A DNA stretch of 17,124 bases from Ruminococcus sp. UBA4275 (GCA_002395085.1 DGVV01000156.1:1-17124); one strand, 5' to 3'. Counted from the stretch's first letter, positions 1 to 8,331 are shown. Notes: a model not told the origin generated them from the letters alone. Translations and numbers: made by a program.

Positions 1-9
1 ACACTCCGC

Positions 10-206
10 GGTGAGTTTGCAAGCAAACTCACCCATACCCCGCCAAAGGGATACTATCCCTTTGGAATCCCATTTATGTGAAATATAGCAAATACGTTCT
101 TTTTCATATTGTTCCAAAAAAGGGATTCTTAAGGGCTAGTAGCCCTTAAGCGGGAGTTTGAGGTGAATTTGCCTGCAAATTCATGCGAAGCGAGCGGCAC
201 CCTCAA
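10..206. repeat. Cluster of four perfect palindromes (structured intergenic repeat)
   Basis: The first 251 bases contain no credible gene but hold four perfect inverted repeats. They lie at 10-33 (11-bp arms, AA loop), 43-65 (11-bp arms, 1-nt centre), 128-150 (11-bp arms, 1-nt centre) and 164-183 (9-bp arms, CT centre). A further arm pair closes around the last one (158-165 with 198-206, one bulge), and GAATCCC (65-71) can pair with GGGATTC (122-128). On the minus strand the 128-150 hairpin is followed about 6 nt later by TTTTTT, so it could end transcription coming from prmC. The centres are too short for good RNA loops, which fits cruciform or repetitive-extragenic-palindrome-type DNA better than an array of terminators. 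The function is unknown. Confidence 0.6.
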
Positions 207-208
207 TA

Positions 209-226
209 TAAATCCGTCGGAGACAC
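209..226 (+). repeat. Short dispersed repeat, left copy
   Basis: The 18-nt string TAAATCCGTCGGAGACAC occurs here on the plus strand and again, exactly, on the minus strand at 17100-17117. A shorter copy is at 17079-17093. It sits directly beside the palindrome cluster and just downstream of prmC. It is probably one member of a genome-dispersed intergenic repeat family. Confidence 0.6.
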
Positions 227-251
227 TTTATCTACAAGCTGACCTCCCCTT

Positions 252-1073
252 TCAGGGGAGATGCTCAGAAGATCCTGTTTTCCGCCCCAGCACAACCCGT
301 TCGATCCCGTTCAGGTCGCGGACGGTTTCCACATCCGTAAAGCCGTTCTCACGGAGAATCGCGGCAACTGCATCTGCCTGATGCGCCCCGACCTCATACG
401 CCAGCAGGCCGTCCGCGCACAGACTGTCCTTCCATACCGCCGTGATCGCACGGTAGAAATCCAGACCGTCTTCGCCGCCCGCCAGCGCCGTTTCCGGCTC
501 GTAAGTCACTTCCGTTTGCAGTGCTGCCATGTCCGCCGCCGTCAGATAGGGCGGGTTGCAGACAATGCAGTCCAGCCCGCGAAACCGCGCCGCGGTCTCC
601 GCGTCCAGCACATCGCCCGCGGAAAACTGCACATCCAGCTTCAGCCGCACGGCATTTGCATCAGCATATTTCATCGCAGCAGCTTGCTTTTCAATGCCGG
701 TGACATCCGCATCCGGACGCTGCGATTTCAGCGCCAGCGCGATGCATCCGCTGCCCGTGCAGAGATCTGCAATGACAGGCGACGGTTTGTTCCGCAGACG
801 GCAAAGCACCGATTCCACAAGCGTTTCGGTATCGGCGCGCGGAATCAGCACTCCCGCACCGACCAGCACCTCCAGCCCGTAGAATTCCCATTTGCCGAGC
901 AGATATTGCAGCGGCTCATGATTTGCACGCCGCTGCGTGATCTCTCTTGCGTGTGCTTCATCGCGGGCATCCTGCACGATCCACTGTGCTTCCAGTTCCG
1001 GATCGTCGATGCCGCCCGCACGGAGCGTCTCCGCCAGCTCCCGCAGAAAATCGGGAGAAGGCAGGCTTACCAT
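252..1073 (-). CDS. prmC: Peptide chain release factor N5-glutamine methyltransferase PrmC (HemK)
   Basis: This 273-aa protein methylates the glutamine of the GGQ motif of release factors RF1/RF2 using S-adenosylmethionine, in the cytoplasm. An N-terminal helical region is followed by the family's IPRADTE motif (77-83), the SAM-binding loop DLCTGSGCIAL (103-113) and the catalytic NPPY motif (173-176). The C-terminal part continues with the usual EVGAHQADAV segment. Length is normal for the family. The ATG overlaps the stop of the DUF1385 gene by 7 nt (ATGGTAA), so the two are translationally coupled. In many clostridia this pair is followed by prfA. Here the next 250 nt hold palindromic repeats instead, and prfA is not visible. 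Confidence 0.95.
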   Translation of the reverse strand: MVSLPSPDFLRELAETLRAGGIDDPELEAQWIVQDARDEAHAREITQRRANHEPLQYLLGKWEFYGLEVLVGAGVLIPRADTETLVESVLCRLRNKPSPVIADLCTGSGCIALALKSQRPDADVTGIEKQAAAMKYADANAVRLKLDVQFSAGDVLDAETAARFRGLDCIVCNPPYLTAADMAALQTEVTYEPETALAGGEDGLDFYRAITAVWKDSLCADGLLAYEVGAHQADAVAAILRENGFTDVETVRDLNGIERVVLGRKTGSSEHLP

Positions 1074-2287
1074 TCGTCATCCTCCAGATTTTCAGGGATG
1101 CACGGGGTCATTGCCGCAATCGCACACTCGATCTGCCCCGCATTCGGCTCTTTCGTCGTGATGCGCTGCACCCAGAGTCCCGGTGCGGAGATGATGCGCG
1201 TCAGGAGATTATCGTGCCGCCCCGCAAACTGAATCAGCTCAAAGCTCACGCCCATGATAACCGGCAGAAGCAGCAGCGAGAACAGCACTCTCTGCCACAC
1301 AATCGTATACGGATTGAAGCATCCGAAGAAAATGCTGATAATCAGCACGAGGAAAATGAAGCTCGTGCCGCAGCGCGGATGAAACCGCACCTGTTTTTTC
1401 ACGTTCTCCACAGTCAGCGGGAGCGCCGCCTCAAAGCAGGCAATGGTCTTATGCTCTGCGCCGTGATATTCGTAGGTGCGTCGCACAGACTTGAAACAGC
1501 CCGTCACCGCCATATAGCCGATGAAAATTGCCGTTTTGACCACGCCCTCCGCACAGGAGCGGATGATGCTGCTTTCGGTCAGCGGCTTGATGAGTCCGAC
1601 GACCAGACGCGGTAGATACAGGAACAATCCGAAACTCAGCGCCAGTGAAAGCACCATCATGACAACCATGAGGATATTGAAAATCTTGTCACCCAGCTTG
1701 TCATCAAGCCACTGCTCGAATTTGGAAGGTTCTTCGTAATCATAATTCTCCGCTGCCTTTTGCAGATAATCCCAGCGCTTTTCAAGGGTTTCCGCATCCG
1801 GCGCGCCAAGCGGCACATAATCCTTGTCCTCTTTGGATTTTTCAGCGTCGGTCTTCTCGCGCTGTTCTTTCAGCCACACGGCAAATCTGCTGTGCTGCTC
1901 CTCCTCCGGCATTTTATCGAGTTTGATCTCTTTTTTCCATTTGCAGAAAGCGTCGATCTCCTCATCATACTGCTTTTCCGCCGACTTCATCAGGCAGCGG
2001 TAGCCGTCGATCATTGAGCGGACAAATCCCACGCAGCCGCGCACCAGCGGCACACGGACATACCATGGCCGCACGATTTTCTGTTCGCCTGTCTGCGGAT
2101 CGGTCACGAATTTTGCGGGGATGTCCCACGTTTCGATGTCGATTTCGCCGTTCGGGAGACGGCAAGCCATTGCGCCGCGGAATGCGCCCTTCATCATGAC
2201 GCCCTCAACAAGCGCCTGCCCGCCAATTTTGGATTTATGTGCATAGGCCGCCTTTGCAGCCGCCTGATCTACTTTCTGCTCTGCCAA
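1067..2287 (-). CDS. DUF1385 (YqhQ-like) membrane protein
   Basis: A 406-aa protein of the DUF1385/YqhQ family, whose biochemical function is not established. Family hallmarks are visible: IGGQALVEGVMM near the N-terminus (21-32), YHGAEHKTIACFE (274-286), HPRCGTSF (303-310) and PGLWVQRITT with QIECAIAAM at the C-terminus (369-393). There are hydrophobic segments at about 203-232, 245-262, 310-324 and 334-350. It is longer than the roughly 300-aa relatives because of a charged, probably cytoplasmic stretch at about 103-195. The start is TTG, placed by AGAGGA nine nt upstream and by the conserved IGGQ motif lying close behind it; the first in-frame ATG falls inside that motif. The protein is coupled to prmC by a 7-nt overlap, an arrangement common in clostridia. 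Confidence 0.9.
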   Translation of the reverse strand: MAEQKVDQAAAKAAYAHKSKIGGQALVEGVMMKGAFRGAMACRLPNGEIDIETWDIPAKFVTDPQTGEQKIVRPWYVRVPLVRGCVGFVRSMIDGYRCLMKSAEKQYDEEIDAFCKWKKEIKLDKMPEEEQHSRFAVWLKEQREKTDAEKSKEDKDYVPLGAPDAETLEKRWDYLQKAAENYDYEEPSKFEQWLDDKLGDKIFNILMVVMMVLSLALSFGLFLYLPRLVVGLIKPLTESSIIRSCAEGVVKTAIFIGYMAVTGCFKSVRRTYEYHGAEHKTIACFEAALPLTVENVKKQVRFHPRCGTSFIFLVLIISIFFGCFNPYTIVWQRVLFSLLLLPVIMGVSFELIQFAGRHDNLLTRIISAPGLWVQRITTKEPNAGQIECAIAAMTPCIPENLEDDEW

Positions 2288-2331
2288 AACAAGGTTTCCT
2301 CTCTATAATAAATTATGCGAAAATGCAGCAT

Positions 2332-2802
2332 TTACGCGAAGATCGCGCCAATCAGCAGCAGCACGCCGACAAATCCGAACAGGAATGCCCCCAGCACTCT
2401 GTCGTTTGTGCGTCTGCGCTCATATTTCGGATCATACAGCGCGCGCGGGCCGTTTGGATCAATGAAAATCGACGCCGTATCGCCTTCACGGTAGGTTTTG
2501 CTCTTGCTCGGATTATACGCCTTCACGCGATAGCTCCGCCCGCCGTATTCATATTCATAAGTGGGAGTCCATGCGCGCACAGAACCATACCGTGTGCCGC
2601 CGTGTTTTTCTCTGCGCTTCACGCTGATTCTGCCCTTTTCAACCTGGACGATCCGTGCCGTTACCGGTACGCCGCCCTCAATTTTTTCGCGGTTGATCCG
2701 CTCGCGGCGGTCTTTGAGCATCCAGTATGCAGCAAACAGCACCACTGCCCCCATCAGACCGAACATGATCTTTCCGCCGATCGCCTGACCGACATCATCC
2801 AT
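2332..2802 (-). CDS. DUF3592-like small membrane protein (first of a pair)
   Basis: A 156-aa protein with a transmembrane helix at about 10-29 and another at the C-terminus (about 136-155), enclosing a beta-rich soluble domain. The pattern VTARIVQVEKG, then TPTYEYEYGGRSY, then REGDTASIFIDPNGP matches what I know of DUF3592 proteins, in which a beta domain sits between two membrane helices. The function is unknown. AGGAGAT lies eight nt before the ATG. It lies 60 nt downstream of a second, diverged protein of the same design and 44 nt upstream of the DUF1385 gene. The assignment is from pattern recognition only. Confidence 0.75.
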   Translation of the reverse strand: MDDVGQAIGGKIMFGLMGAVVLFAAYWMLKDRRERINREKIEGGVPVTARIVQVEKGRISVKRREKHGGTRYGSVRAWTPTYEYEYGGRSYRVKAYNPSKSKTYREGDTASIFIDPNGPRALYDPKYERRRTNDRVLGAFLFGFVGVLLLIGAIFA

Positions 2803-2862
2803 GATTCTGCATCTCCTGTTACGATGATAAGTTTCATTCTGTATCCGTGTGCCGTCTGCGGA

Positions 2863-3291
2863 TCAGCTTCTCAGCCCCCAGAATGCGGCAGCCGTCAGCA
2901 GAAACAGCCAGGGCACTCCCACCAGCAGCTTCCGCTTGTAGGTTTCCGGCACAAATACCGCACGTTCCGGTTCTTCCGGATTGATGCGGATGCGGCAGAA
3001 TTCGCCTCTTGGCGGAATCATCCACAGAATACCGGCGCTTCCGGCATCCGGCGCGGTATATTCCCTGCCGCCAAAACTGAACCGGTAATACGGAAGATAA
3101 ACCGACCCGCCATTCCCATTTGGCTTCTGCTCGATCTCCGTGATTTCAGCTTCCGCTTCTTCGGTATATGTCTGAAAGTACCGGCAGCCCTGCAAAACGA
3201 CCAGTATGAGGATCAGAAGGCAGGACGGAGCAAGAAAAACCGCAGCGTAGAAGAACATCTGATGCTGCGCCATTGCAAGGCAAGATGCCAT
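2863..3291 (-). CDS. DUF3592-like small membrane protein (second of a pair)
   Basis: A 142-aa protein with an N-terminal membrane helix (about 9-31), a soluble beta domain and a C-terminal membrane helix (about 120-138). The core reads AEITEIEQ, YLPYYRFSFGGREY, then RGEFCRIRINPEEP, the same order of elements as its neighbour at 2332-2802 but with low identity. I placed the start at ATG 3291. The ribosome site GGAAAGGG (3305-3312) is 13 nt from this ATG and 10 nt from an in-frame GTG at 3294. A GTG at 3303 opens the same frame but sits almost on top of the ribosome site. The gene follows the sensor kinase stop closely, so it is probably co-transcribed and may act with the two-component system. 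That link is inference. Confidence 0.7.
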   Translation of the reverse strand: MASCLAMAQHQMFFYAAVFLAPSCLLILILVVLQGCRYFQTYTEEAEAEITEIEQKPNGNGGSVYLPYYRFSFGGREYTAPDAGSAGILWMIPPRGEFCRIRINPEEPERAVFVPETYKRKLLVGVPWLFLLTAAAFWGLRS

Positions 3292-3314
3292 CACACCAGA
3301 CACACCCTTTCCGC

Positions 3315-4748
3315 TTACGTTTTTGCTTCTCTTTCCATTGCGGGGAGTGTGACGGTCACGGTCGTACCGACGCCTTCCTCGCTTTCAATATCCAGTGTAC
3401 CCTGATGCAGCTGCACCAGTTCATCCGCGACGGCAAGCCCGATGCCGGAGCCGCGGCGGGTATGGTTCGGCTTGTAGAATTTCGTTTTGATCTTCGGCAG
3501 ATCCGATTTCTTGATGCCGCAGCCGTGATCACGCACGGTAATGCGCACAGCCTTGCCATCCTCCGCCGCCTCCGCGGTAATCTCGACCAGACCGTCCTCA
3601 TCGGAATATTTGATCGCATTGTCGATGATATTGATGAACACCTGCCGGATGCGGTTCTTGTCGCCGTTGACAAACGGAAGCATTTCGGGTTCTTCGTAGA
3701 TCACGCGGATGTGATCCTGCTTTGCGCGTTCCATGTAGATGAGAACGGCATCGCCCAGCTCGGCCAGAATATCCATCGGCGCCATTTGCAGCGGGAAATG
3801 ACCGCTCTGCATCCGCGAAAAATCAAGCAGCTCCTCGACCATATCAGAGAGTCGCTCTGTCTCGCTCACAATGATGCGCAGTCCCTTCTGCATCATGACA
3901 GGATCGGGCGCGGCGGTCTCGGCGGACATATCCCGGAGGGTATCCGCCCAGCCCTTGATTGCCGTCAGCGGGGTGCGCAGCTCATGCGACACCGACGAAA
4001 TAAACTCATTTTTCATCGCTTCGGCGGAGGAAAGCTCATCCGCCATGTGATTGATGCCGGCGCACAGCTCACCGATCTCATCCTCACTCTCCTGCGGGAT
4101 GCGGTCTTTGAAATCGCCCTGTGCAAATTTGCCGGTTGTTTCATTGATCTGCCGGATCGGTCGCAGAATCGAGCTGACGAAGTAAAGATCGGAGACGCCC
4201 AGCAGCAGCAGCACCGCAATCGCAACCAGCGTCACGGCAAGCACAAAGCCCGCAACCGTATTGTCAATCGTTTCCAGCGAGGTGACCACACGGATCGCGC
4301 TGTATTCCTCGCTGATGTCGGTGATCGGGTAGCAGACTGCCATGATGCGTTCGCCGTTGAGCGTATGGCCGGTGCTGAACCCGTAGGGATCGCCCGAACG
4401 CATTGCCTTGTCGTAATCAGGCATGGAAACCGCATCCGGCGTAAATCCGGAAGACGTCAGCACAATTCTGCCGTCGTAATCAATCGCCATCAGCTCCATT
4501 TTATCCTTATCGGAGAAGCTTTCCAGCGTATTGCGGATCTCCGCGCTGAGATTCGTACCTGAATCGCTCGCATAGCGCGTCAGAACACCGTTGACGGCGT
4601 TGATTTTCGTCACAAGATACTGCCGCGCAGAGTTGTAGAAGAAACTCTGCACCGCGTAGATCACCGCCAGCTCAATCACGAGCAAAATCAGCACGATGAC
4701 GCCGAGATTGTTCGTGATCCAGCGGCGGGTAATGCTTTTTTTCGCCAT
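3315..4748 (-). CDS. Membrane sensor histidine kinase (HAMP, HisKA, HATPase_c)
   Basis: A 477-aa kinase that should autophosphorylate on His255 and pass phosphate to the regulator encoded just upstream. Order of parts: transmembrane helix about 14-36, extracytoplasmic sensor region about 37-164, second helix about 165-185, HAMP linker about 190-240, dimerisation domain with SSVSHELRTPLTAIKGW (251-267), and a catalytic ATPase domain. The latter has the N box FINIIDNAIKYS (371-382), the G1 box VRDHGCGI (405-412) and the G2-type box RRGSGIGLA (431-439). All catalytic landmarks are present. The sensor region has no motif I recognise, so the signal is unknown. It starts 9 nt after the regulator stop with no strong ribosome site of its own, which suggests translational coupling. 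Confidence 0.93.
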   Translation of the reverse strand: MAKKSITRRWITNNLGVIVLILLVIELAVIYAVQSFFYNSARQYLVTKINAVNGVLTRYASDSGTNLSAEIRNTLESFSDKDKMELMAIDYDGRIVLTSSGFTPDAVSMPDYDKAMRSGDPYGFSTGHTLNGERIMAVCYPITDISEEYSAIRVVTSLETIDNTVAGFVLAVTLVAIAVLLLLGVSDLYFVSSILRPIRQINETTGKFAQGDFKDRIPQESEDEIGELCAGINHMADELSSAEAMKNEFISSVSHELRTPLTAIKGWADTLRDMSAETAAPDPVMMQKGLRIIVSETERLSDMVEELLDFSRMQSGHFPLQMAPMDILAELGDAVLIYMERAKQDHIRVIYEEPEMLPFVNGDKNRIRQVFINIIDNAIKYSDEDGLVEITAEAAEDGKAVRITVRDHGCGIKKSDLPKIKTKFYKPNHTRRGSGIGLAVADELVQLHQGTLDIESEEGVGTTVTVTLPAMEREAKT

Positions 4749-4757
4749 TTTGCGTGT

Positions 4758-5471
4758 TTACCGGCGCGTATCCGGTTTTTCCTCCCACTTGTAGCCGTAG
4801 CCCCAGATTGTGGTGATATAATGCGGCTCGGAAGGTTCATCTTCAATCTTCATGCGCAGGCGGCGGATGTTGACATCGACGATTTTATTGTCGCCGTAGT
4901 AGCTGTCCGTCCAGACGTGCGAAAGAATCGACGCACGGTCCAGCGCGGTATTCTTATTGCGCAGGAAGTATTCGAGAATCTGGAACTCCACCTGCGTCAG
5001 TTCAATCGGCACACCGTTCTTCGTGACCGTTCTGCCGTTGATATTCAGCACGAACGGGCCGGATTCCAGCACGGTATGCTCCTCGCTTTTCATCGGATTC
5101 AGGCTGACTCTGCGGTAGAGTGCATCCACGCGCACGGTCAGTTCGGAGGGAGCAAAGGGCTTCGTGATGTAGTCATCTGCGCCAATCATCAGGCCGTTGA
5201 CCTTATCCATCTCCTGAGCCTTTGCGGAGAGCATGATGATGCCAAGCGTCTGCGATTTCTCGCGCAGCCGCTTGCAGACCGTAAAGCCGTCAATGCCGGG
5301 CATCATGATGTCGAGCAATGCGATCTCAAATCCTCCGTTTTCCTGATCAAACACGCGCAGCGCATCCTCGCCGCAGCTCACGTCCACGACATCGTAGCCT
5401 GCGCGCTTGAGTGTGATCACAACAAACTCGCGGATGGACTCCTCGTCCTCGCAAACCAGTACACGCTTCAT
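4758..5471 (-). CDS. OmpR/PhoB-family response regulator
   Basis: A 237-aa DNA-binding regulator, cognate to the adjacent kinase. The receiver domain has the acidic pair (EDE, 8-10), the phosphoacceptor Asp54 in LLDIMMPGIDG, Ser82 and Lys104 in YITKPF, so it should be phosphorylated normally. After a linker at about 122-138, a winged-helix domain ends with VDVNIRRLRMKIEDE and TTIWGYGYKWE, typical of OmpR/PhoB DNA-binding domains. AAGGGAG lies seven nt before the ATG. It begins 30 nt after the lipoprotein gene and ends 9 nt before the kinase. Targets cannot be read from the window. Confidence 0.95.
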   Translation of the reverse strand: MKRVLVCEDEESIREFVVITLKRAGYDVVDVSCGEDALRVFDQENGGFEIALLDIMMPGIDGFTVCKRLREKSQTLGIIMLSAKAQEMDKVNGLMIGADDYITKPFAPSELTVRVDALYRRVSLNPMKSEEHTVLESGPFVLNINGRTVTKNGVPIELTQVEFQILEYFLRNKNTALDRASILSHVWTDSYYGDNKIVDVNIRRLRMKIEDEPSEPHYITTIWGYGYKWEEKPDTRR

Positions 5472-5501
5472 ATAGAATCTCCCTTCTGTCGTAAAGTAGG
5501 A

Positions 5502-6836
5502 TTACAGCACCTTCATCGCAAAGAACAGTTCGCTCTCGGTGAGTGCCAGCCGGCTGCCGGCAGAAAGCCGTTTGCCGAGGTAATATTGATTGCCCTGCCG
5601 CCGCAGCAGCATATACCCTTCTGACTGCATCGCATCCGCGGCAATCGGGTCTGTAACGACTGCCAGCCGCAGAAGCTGTTCGGTCAGCACCGGCAAACCG
5701 TCGTTCTGATTTGCGGCGGTATCAAAGGCGTAAAAGACGATTTCATCATTTTCCTGCACGGCGGTCACGCGGCGCTCCCATTTCTCCGGCATTATGAACA
5801 CATAGTTCTCCTGCACGGAATAATAGGACGCATATTCGCGCATCAGCCTGCCGCTGCGGCAGACATACCAGCTTGTCATCAGCAGCGGCGAACCCACTTC
5901 CGGATTCGTCCACCCGTAGAAGGATGTACCGATGGGGATTTCCATTTCGCCGTCATCGTCAATATCCATTGTCGCACAGCCGGCGGGACGTTCTGTATTC
6001 GGAAGATAGTCATGCCGGTCGGCGTACAGCAGCGACAAAGCTCCGCCGCTGTAAAGCAGAACGGCTGTCTGCACGGTTGTCGCACCGGTTGAGCCGTCCA
6101 TATAAATCGCGCTGCCGATGCTGCCGTCCTCTGCGGGCAGCGAACCGAACAGCAGGCGGGAAACATCTGTAAAAGATTCCGGCAGATTGAGCTGCGAAGG
6201 GACATACCGTCCGCTTTCATTCAGCTCATAGACGGTTGCCGTCGCAGGCGAGGGTGCTTTGCCGGAAGATGCCGTAAACAGTTCCGGTGTGCCGTCCTGA
6301 TTGAGGTCGCGCAGCGCCATCACGGTATAGGGAACACTCAGGGAACGTTCCAGTGCGCCGTTCTCATAATGATAGACACCTGCTGCATGGTCTGCGCCGT
6401 CCACGGCGCTGTAGCTGACAATCAGATTCGTGCGGGCATTCGTGCCGAGGCGTTCCACATCCACACGGTCGATTTCCGCGCCCTCTGCGGGATAATCGGA
6501 AACCGATTTCCACGCACCGTCCTGCTGATCCAGCAGGCAGATGCGCAGCGGATTCTCCTCAGCGGCGGCACGTCCCGCCTCATAAAACACAATCGCCTCA
6601 TCAGAGCCGTCACCGTCGAGATCCTCAACCGTGAACGCGGAAAGGCGTGTGCCGGATTTCGGGTAACGCAGGCTCACCGATGAACCTGCTGCGGTGATCA
6701 GCGCCTGATAAATCTGCTCCTGTTCCACCGTCAGACGGGGCGGAGAGAGCATATTTTCGACGCTCATCGAAAAATTGCACGACGGCAGTGCGAGTGCGCT
6801 CATCGCAGCCGCCGCCAGACGGAAAACGGGTCGCAA
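5502..6836 (-). CDS. Secreted lipoprotein with FG-GAP/VCBS-like calcium loops
   Basis: A 444-aa protein with a short arginine-containing signal peptide and a lipobox LPSC, so Cys20 should be lipidated and the protein anchored outside the membrane. The mature part carries three DxDxDG-type loops, at 72-80 (DLDGDGSDE), 177-185 (DLNQDGTPE) and 291-299 (DIDDDGEME). These recall FG-GAP/VCBS beta-propeller blades. No enzyme motif was seen. The start is TTG at 6836, supported by GGGGAG about ten nt upstream; an internal Met12 would leave too short a signal peptide. It lies between citrate synthase (45 nt) and the two-component genes (30 nt), so it may feed an external signal to the kinase, which is inference. 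Confidence 0.8.
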   Translation of the reverse strand: MRPVFRLAAAAMSALALPSCNFSMSVENMLSPPRLTVEQEQIYQALITAAGSSVSLRYPKSGTRLSAFTVEDLDGDGSDEAIVFYEAGRAAAEENPLRICLLDQQDGAWKSVSDYPAEGAEIDRVDVERLGTNARTNLIVSYSAVDGADHAAGVYHYENGALERSLSVPYTVMALRDLNQDGTPELFTASSGKAPSPATATVYELNESGRYVPSQLNLPESFTDVSRLLFGSLPAEDGSIGSAIYMDGSTGATTVQTAVLLYSGGALSLLYADRHDYLPNTERPAGCATMDIDDDGEMEIPIGTSFYGWTNPEVGSPLLMTSWYVCRSGRLMREYASYYSVQENYVFIMPEKWERRVTAVQENDEIVFYAFDTAANQNDGLPVLTEQLLRLAVVTDPIAADAMQSEGYMLLRRQGNQYYLGKRLSAGSRLALTESELFFAMKVL

Positions 6837-6881
6837 AGAACTGCACTCCCCTCTGTCATCAGAATGGTCGTTTCAGCCGGA

Positions 6882-8246
6882 TCAGCCGCGCTCTGCAAGC
6901 GGGGTATAGGGCTTCGCCTTTGCGAGCGATTTGTAAGCCGGCCGGATGATGCGGTTGCCGGTCAGCACTTCCTCGATGCGGTGTGCTGCCCAGCCCGCGA
7001 TGCGGGAAACGGCAAACATCGGGGTCAGCAGGTCTGCGGGGATGCCCAGCATCCGGTAGACCAGACCGGAGTACAGATCCACATTGGCACAGATATGCTT
7101 CTGTGCGGCGCGCGGGGATTTCTCCGCAACCAGTGCCGGCGTGAGACGCTCAATGGCATCCAGCAGCTTGAAATCTTCCTCGATGTCCTTGCCCTTTGCC
7201 AGTGCAAACGCCTTCTCCTTGAGCAGCACAGCACGCGGATCGGAGAGGGTATAGACCGCATGACCCATACCGTAAACCAGACCTGCGCCGTCGCCGGCTT
7301 CCTTGCGCAGCACCTTGCGGATATAATCTGCAACCTGACCGTCATCGGTCGTATCTTTGATTTCACGCTTGAAGGTATCGAGCTGCTCGATGACCTTGAT
7401 ATTTGCGCCGCCGTGCCGATAGCCCTTCAGCGCACCGATTGCGGCGGAATATGCCGAATAGGGGTCTGTGCCGGAGGATGTCAGCACGCGGCAGGAAAAT
7501 GCGGAATTATTGCCGCCGCCGTGTTCTGCGTGGAGCATCATGCAAATATCCAGCAGATGCGCTTCTTCCGGTGTATACTGGCGGTCAAGGCGCAGCAGCG
7601 AGAGGATGGTCTGTGCATTGGTCTCCTCATGGCGCAGCGGATGCATGACGAGCGATTCATTATCAAAATGCTGCCGCTTCACCTGATATGCCGCAGACAT
7701 GATGACCGGCATCCGCGCAATCATCGAAATGGCAATGCGGACTTCGTTTTCGAGCGTCTGCACCTCGCACTCATCGTCATAGGAATAGAGTGCCAGCACC
7801 GCTCTGCCCAGCTTATTCATGATGTTATTGGAAGGCGCTTTGGCAATCATATCCAGCACAAAGCCATCGGGAAGCTCACGCTCCTCTGCAATCAGCTCCT
7901 GAAACGACTTGAGCTGCCCTGCCGTCGGAAGCTTGCCGAACAGCAGCAGATACGCCACTTCTTCATAGCCGAAGCGGTTTTCCTTTTCTACGGCGTGTAC
8001 GAGATCCGTGATCTGATAGCCGCGGTAGATCAGCTCACCGGGGATCGGTTCGACCTCGCCTTCATTGATCATATAGCCATGTACATTGCAGATCTTGGTA
8101 ATGCCCGCCACGACGCCTGTGCCGTCGGCGTGCCGCAGACCGCGATGCACCTGATATTTCTGATAAAGCGCGGGATCGAGCGCGGAATATTCGCGCAGTC
8201 CCTCGCATAATTCTTGTATGCGGGGGGAATTGCTGACGAGGTTCAT
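6882..8246 (-). CDS. Citrate synthase (citrate/2-methylcitrate synthase family)
   Basis: A 454-aa cytoplasmic enzyme that condenses oxaloacetate with acetyl-CoA to form citrate. The catalytic residues of the Si-type family are visible: His278 in GYRHGGAN, His329 in MGHAVYT and Asp390 in NVDLYSG, together with EHGGGNNSAF (241-250). The length is typical of the longer clostridial forms. Its SigA promoter is at 8303-8331, and AAAGGATG precedes the ATG. No aconitase or isocitrate dehydrogenase gene is nearby, so its place in a complete or partial TCA branch cannot be judged here; a glutamate-forming oxidative branch is the usual role in anaerobes. 2-Methylcitrate synthase activity cannot be excluded from sequence alone. 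It heads a run of eight minus-strand genes. Confidence 0.93.
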   Translation of the reverse strand: MNLVSNSPRIQELCEGLREYSALDPALYQKYQVHRGLRHADGTGVVAGITKICNVHGYMINEGEVEPIPGELIYRGYQITDLVHAVEKENRFGYEEVAYLLLFGKLPTAGQLKSFQELIAEERELPDGFVLDMIAKAPSNNIMNKLGRAVLALYSYDDECEVQTLENEVRIAISMIARMPVIMSAAYQVKRQHFDNESLVMHPLRHEETNAQTILSLLRLDRQYTPEEAHLLDICMMLHAEHGGGNNSAFSCRVLTSSGTDPYSAYSAAIGALKGYRHGGANIKVIEQLDTFKREIKDTTDDGQVADYIRKVLRKEAGDGAGLVYGMGHAVYTLSDPRAVLLKEKAFALAKGKDIEEDFKLLDAIERLTPALVAEKSPRAAQKHICANVDLYSGLVYRMLGIPADLLTPMFAVSRIAGWAAHRIEEVLTGNRIIRPAYKSLAKAKPYTPLAERG

Positions 8247-8302
8247 GATACGTGTTCATCCTTTCGGTATTGGCGAATGTGCATATAACTGCATTCTCTA
8301 CT

Positions 8303-8331
8303 ATTATAGCCGTTTTTGCGTCTTCTGTCAA
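8303..8331 (-). promoter_or_regulatory. SigA promoter of the citrate synthase transcription unit
   Basis: Read on the minus strand: -35 TTGACA (8326-8331), a 17-nt spacer, -10 TATAAT (8303-8308). Both hexamers are perfect consensus. The 5' untranslated region is about 50 nt. No other promoter of this quality was found between here and prmC. Confidence 0.9.

Noticed and set aside
10..183. Possible CRISPR-like array
   Set aside because: The four palindromes differ in sequence and spacing, so there is no repeated unit with regular spacers.
244..260. Small hairpin CTCCCCT-TTC-AGGGGAG at the prmC stop
   Set aside because: No T run follows on the minus strand and the stem includes the stop codon, so it is not supported as a terminator.
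3337..3360. GTGTGAC on the plus strand near the end of the kinase gene
   Set aside because: It resembles the -35 of the shared promoter but lies inside coding sequence for a V-T repeat and has no TGTCT block 17 nt further on.
3273..4562. Long plus-strand open frame opposite the histidine kinase
   Set aside because: It is the antisense shadow of a gene with all kinase motifs, has no ribosome site and shows His/Arg-rich, low-plausibility composition. The same applies to the long plus-strand frames at 261-1232, 4821-5624, 6864-8210, 9784-11160 and 11854-12747.
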